From positions 1 through 64,000 of the forward strand of contig CAVTSL010000004.1 of NCBI GenBank assembly GCA_963737405.1: a stretch of DNA of 64,000 bases, in the 5' to 3' direction. Shown here piece by piece: positions 62,145-64,000 of the stretch (its first letter is position 1; each line of letters starts with the position of its first letter). The translations under genes and the position numbers were made by a program. The stretch comes from JACCTU01 sp963737405. GTDB lineage: Bacteria > Actinomycetota > Thermoleophilia > Gaiellales > Gaiellaceae. The notes below the pieces were generated by a model. It did not search any database, was not told the DNA's origin, and worked only from the letters and a program-made list of their open reading frames with translations.

Positions 62145-63378
62145 CGAGGAGCACAAACGGTTCGTCCAGGAGTTCATCGAGCGGATCCGGGAGAACGGGC
62201 ACATCTACGAGGGCACGTACTCGGGCCTCTATTGCGTCGGGCACGAGACGTTCATCTCCGAAGACGAGCTCGTCGACGGCAAGTGTCCGCAGCACGGGAC
62301 GGTCCCGGAGTACATCGAGGAGCAGAACTGGTTCTTCCGGCTCTCCACGTTCCAGCAGTCCCTGCTCGACCTGTACGACGAGCGGCCGGACTTCGTGCTG
62401 CCGCGCCACCGCTACAACGAGGCGCGAAGCCTGATCGAGGCCGGGCTCGAGGACTTCAGCCTCAGCCGCCAGGGCCAGCCGTGGGGCGTGCCGATCCCGT
62501 GGGATCCCGAGCAGGTGACCTGGGTCTGGGTCGACGCGCTCATCAACTACGTGAGCGCGCTGACGTACGCGCAGCCCGGCGAAGACCTGCGCGACGTCTA
62601 CTGGCCCGAGGTCCGCCATCTCATCGGCAAGGACATCCTGCGTCTGCACTGCGTGCTCTGGCCCGCGCTGCTCCTCGCGGCCGGTTACTCGGTGCCGAAG
62701 CAGATCTTCGTCCACGGCTACCTCACGCTCGACGATCGCAAGATCTCGAAGTCGCTCGGGAACGTGATCGACCCGCTCGACCTGACGAGCGTGTACGGCG
62801 TGGATGCGGTCCGCTTCTGGGCCGCCCGCGCAGTCCCGTTCGGCCAGGACGGCGCCGTCTCGATCGAGTCCGTCCACGAGCGCTACGAGCGCGAGCTCGG
62901 CAACGACCTCGGCAACCTGCTCTCGCGGACGACGGCGATGGTGTCCCGCTACCGGGACGGACGGGTCCCCGACGGGCGAAGCCGGCTCGAGCCCGAACTG
63001 CTCGACGGGCTCCGTGCGACCGTCGTCGAACGCATCGACGTGTTCGACATCACGGGCGCGCTCGACGCGATCTGGGAGGTCGTCCGGACGCTGAACAAGT
63101 TCGTCACCGACAGGAAGCCGTGGGAGCTCGCGAAGGACGACGCGAACGCCGCCGAGCTCGACGACGTGCTGTACACCCTTGTCGACGGCCTGCGTGCGGT
63201 CGCGGTGGCGGTCGCCGCGTACCTGCCCGAGACGTCGCCGCGCATTCTCGAGGCGCTCGGCCAGAGCGACGATCTCGCGTGGGAGAACGTCGCGGCGGGG
63301 AAGACGGTCCCGGCCGACGGGATCGAGCCGGCGCAGCCGCTCTTCCCCCGCATCGAGGCACCGGCCACCGCGGCGTGA
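61855..63378 (+). CDS. metG: Methionyl-tRNA synthetase
   Basis: 507 residues from GTG 61855. Class I motifs: NSTPHIGHAY (HIGH) near residue 16 and DDRKISKSLGNVIDP (KMSKS variant KISKS). The connective domain has YCVGHETFISEDELVDGKCP, with a single Cys pair rather than four. The anticodon-binding helices follow and there is no C-terminal dimerisation domain, as in many actinobacterial MetRS. Overlaps tatD by GTGA. Confidence 0.97.
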   Translation: MSRFYLTTPIFYVNSTPHIGHAYTTIAADIIVRQHEQRGDDTFFLTGTDEHASKVYRVAEERGLDPKAFVDQIVEENWRPLPGRVGAEPDFFIRTTDEEHKRFVQEFIERIRENGHIYEGTYSGLYCVGHETFISEDELVDGKCPQHGTVPEYIEEQNWFFRLSTFQQSLLDLYDERPDFVLPRHRYNEARSLIEAGLEDFSLSRQGQPWGVPIPWDPEQVTWVWVDALINYVSALTYAQPGEDLRDVYWPEVRHLIGKDILRLHCVLWPALLLAAGYSVPKQIFVHGYLTLDDRKISKSLGNVIDPLDLTSVYGVDAVRFWAARAVPFGQDGAVSIESVHERYERELGNDLGNLLSRTTAMVSRYRDGRVPDGRSRLEPELLDGLRATVVERIDVFDITGALDAIWEVVRTLNKFVTDRKPWELAKDDANAAELDDVLYTLVDGLRAVAVAVAAYLPETSPRILEALGQSDDLAWENVAAGKTVPADGIEPAQPLFPRIEAPATAA

Positions 63379-64000
63379 TCGACACGCACGCGCACCTCGA
63401 CGCGTGCCCCGACCCGCCGGAGGAGCTCGTGCGTCGCGCGCGCGATGCGGGAGTCCGCAGGATCCTCACCGTCGGCACGACGATCGAGGGCGGCCGCACC
63501 GCACTCTCCCTCGCCGAGGCGCACGACGGGGTCTTCGCGATCGTCGGAATCCATCCCCACGAGGCGGGCTCGGCCGACGGCGTCGACGGACTGCGCACGC
63601 TGCTCGAGCACGAGCGAGCGGTCGGCGTGGGGGAGACCGGGCTCGACTTCTACCGCGACTACGCGCCGCGCGACCGGCAGCGCGCGCTCTTCGCGCAGCA
63701 CCTCGAGCTCGCGCGGGAGCTCCGCAAGCCGGTGGTGATCCACAACCGCGCGGCGGACGAGGAAGTCCTCGCGCAGCTCGCGTCCTTCGACGGCGACGTC
63801 GTGCTCCACTGCTTCTCCTATCCGGGTGCGCTCGCGACCGCCCTCGACCGCGGCTACTACGTCTCGTTCGCCGGCAACGTCACGTACAGGAACGCCGCAG
63901 AGCTCCGCGTCGCGGCATCGCAGGTCCCACGCGAGCGCATCCTCGCCGAGACCGACTGTCCGTACCTCTCGCCCGAGCCGCGCCGCGGCCGACCGAACGA
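63375..64000 (+). CDS. TatD-family deoxyribonuclease, truncated by the window end
   Basis: 208 residues are visible and the frame runs off the window. Metal ligands: DTHAHLDACPDPP (HxH), GVGETGLDFYRD (Glu), VVIHNRAADEEVLAQLAS (His), VVLHCFSYPG (His) and ETDCPYLSPEPRRGRPNE (Asp) are all present and match TatD. It is a metal-dependent DNase acting in DNA repair and D-aminoacyl-tRNA-linked quality control in some bacteria. The start GTG overlaps the metG stop. Confidence 0.95.
   Translation, partial: MIDTHAHLDACPDPPEELVRRARDAGVRRILTVGTTIEGGRTALSLAEAHDGVFAIVGIHPHEAGSADGVDGLRTLLEHERAVGVGETGLDFYRDYAPRDRQRALFAQHLELARELRKPVVIHNRAADEEVLAQLASFDGDVVLHCFSYPGALATALDRGYYVSFAGNVTYRNAAELRVAASQVPRERILAETDCPYLSPEPRRGRPN

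Overview
The window is very GC-rich, densely packed bacterial chromosome with frequent GTG and TTG starts. The gene set includes HspR-type heat-shock control, an actinobacterial-type inositol-3-phosphate synthase, an LCP protein, an AfsR/SARP-type regulator with a beta-propeller Ser/Thr kinase, and an FmdB-like protein. This points to Actinomycetota. The cyclic-2,3-diphosphoglycerate-synthetase homologue and several lineage-type membrane proteins make class Thermoleophilia my best guess; that is inference, not proof. I saw no CRISPR array, rRNA operon or intact insertion sequence. One tRNA gene (Ala, TGC) is present.

Layout. 0-4.7 kb is an accessory patch with looser codon use: a subtilase tail, Ohr, two GNATs, a HIT protein, a decayed tyrosine integrase, and a signal-peptidase-like gene between two ~100-bp direct repeats, next to tRNA-Ala. 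4.7-10.3 kb is a minus-strand block: rhomboid, metallopeptidase and argF joined by 4-bp overlaps, membrane proteins, and the cDPG-synthetase homologue. 10.3-20.3 kb holds an M3-type peptidase, YjbQ, an ABC exporter, an RlmD-type methyltransferase, a UDG-like protein, a glycosyltransferase-PHP fusion and ino1. 20.4-26.1 kb holds secreted proteins under a large LuxR-type ATPase regulator; the PD40 gene there is frameshifted. 26.1-33.5 kb holds phosphatidylinositol-type lipid genes, moaA, CsbD, a peptidase T-like gene, a hydrolase and two EamA transporters. 33.5-40.7 kb is the heat-shock operon dnaK-grpE-dnaJ-SDR-hspR-clpB. 40.7-45.2 kb is an AfsK/AfsR-like signalling cluster. 45.2-55.7 kb holds a cupin, a PhoX-like phosphatase, a LysR-ATPase-TPR fusion and a pseudouridine-degradation operon. 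55.7-64 kb holds a GT39 enzyme, FmdB-like protein, LCP, glucokinase, rsmI, an M23 peptidase, metG and tatD (cut by the window end).

Three regulatory signals are not explained by gene content alone. (1) A 34-bp compound palindrome with identical spacing lies directly upstream of both ino1 and the CDP-alcohol phosphatidyltransferase gene, so inositol-phosphate and phospholipid synthesis probably share a regulator. (2) Three GGCTCAG-type heptamers on an exact 11-bp period, the geometry bound by SARP regulators, occur between the SARP and kinase genes and again before the PD40 gene downstream. This suggests a compact kinase/SARP/target system. (3) At least eleven genes show TANNNT, exactly six bases, then the start codon, the signature of leaderless transcription.

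About seven genes contain apparent frameshifts, most of which I can repair by eye with a single inserted or deleted base. Some may be assembly errors, others real decay; the affected entries say so.
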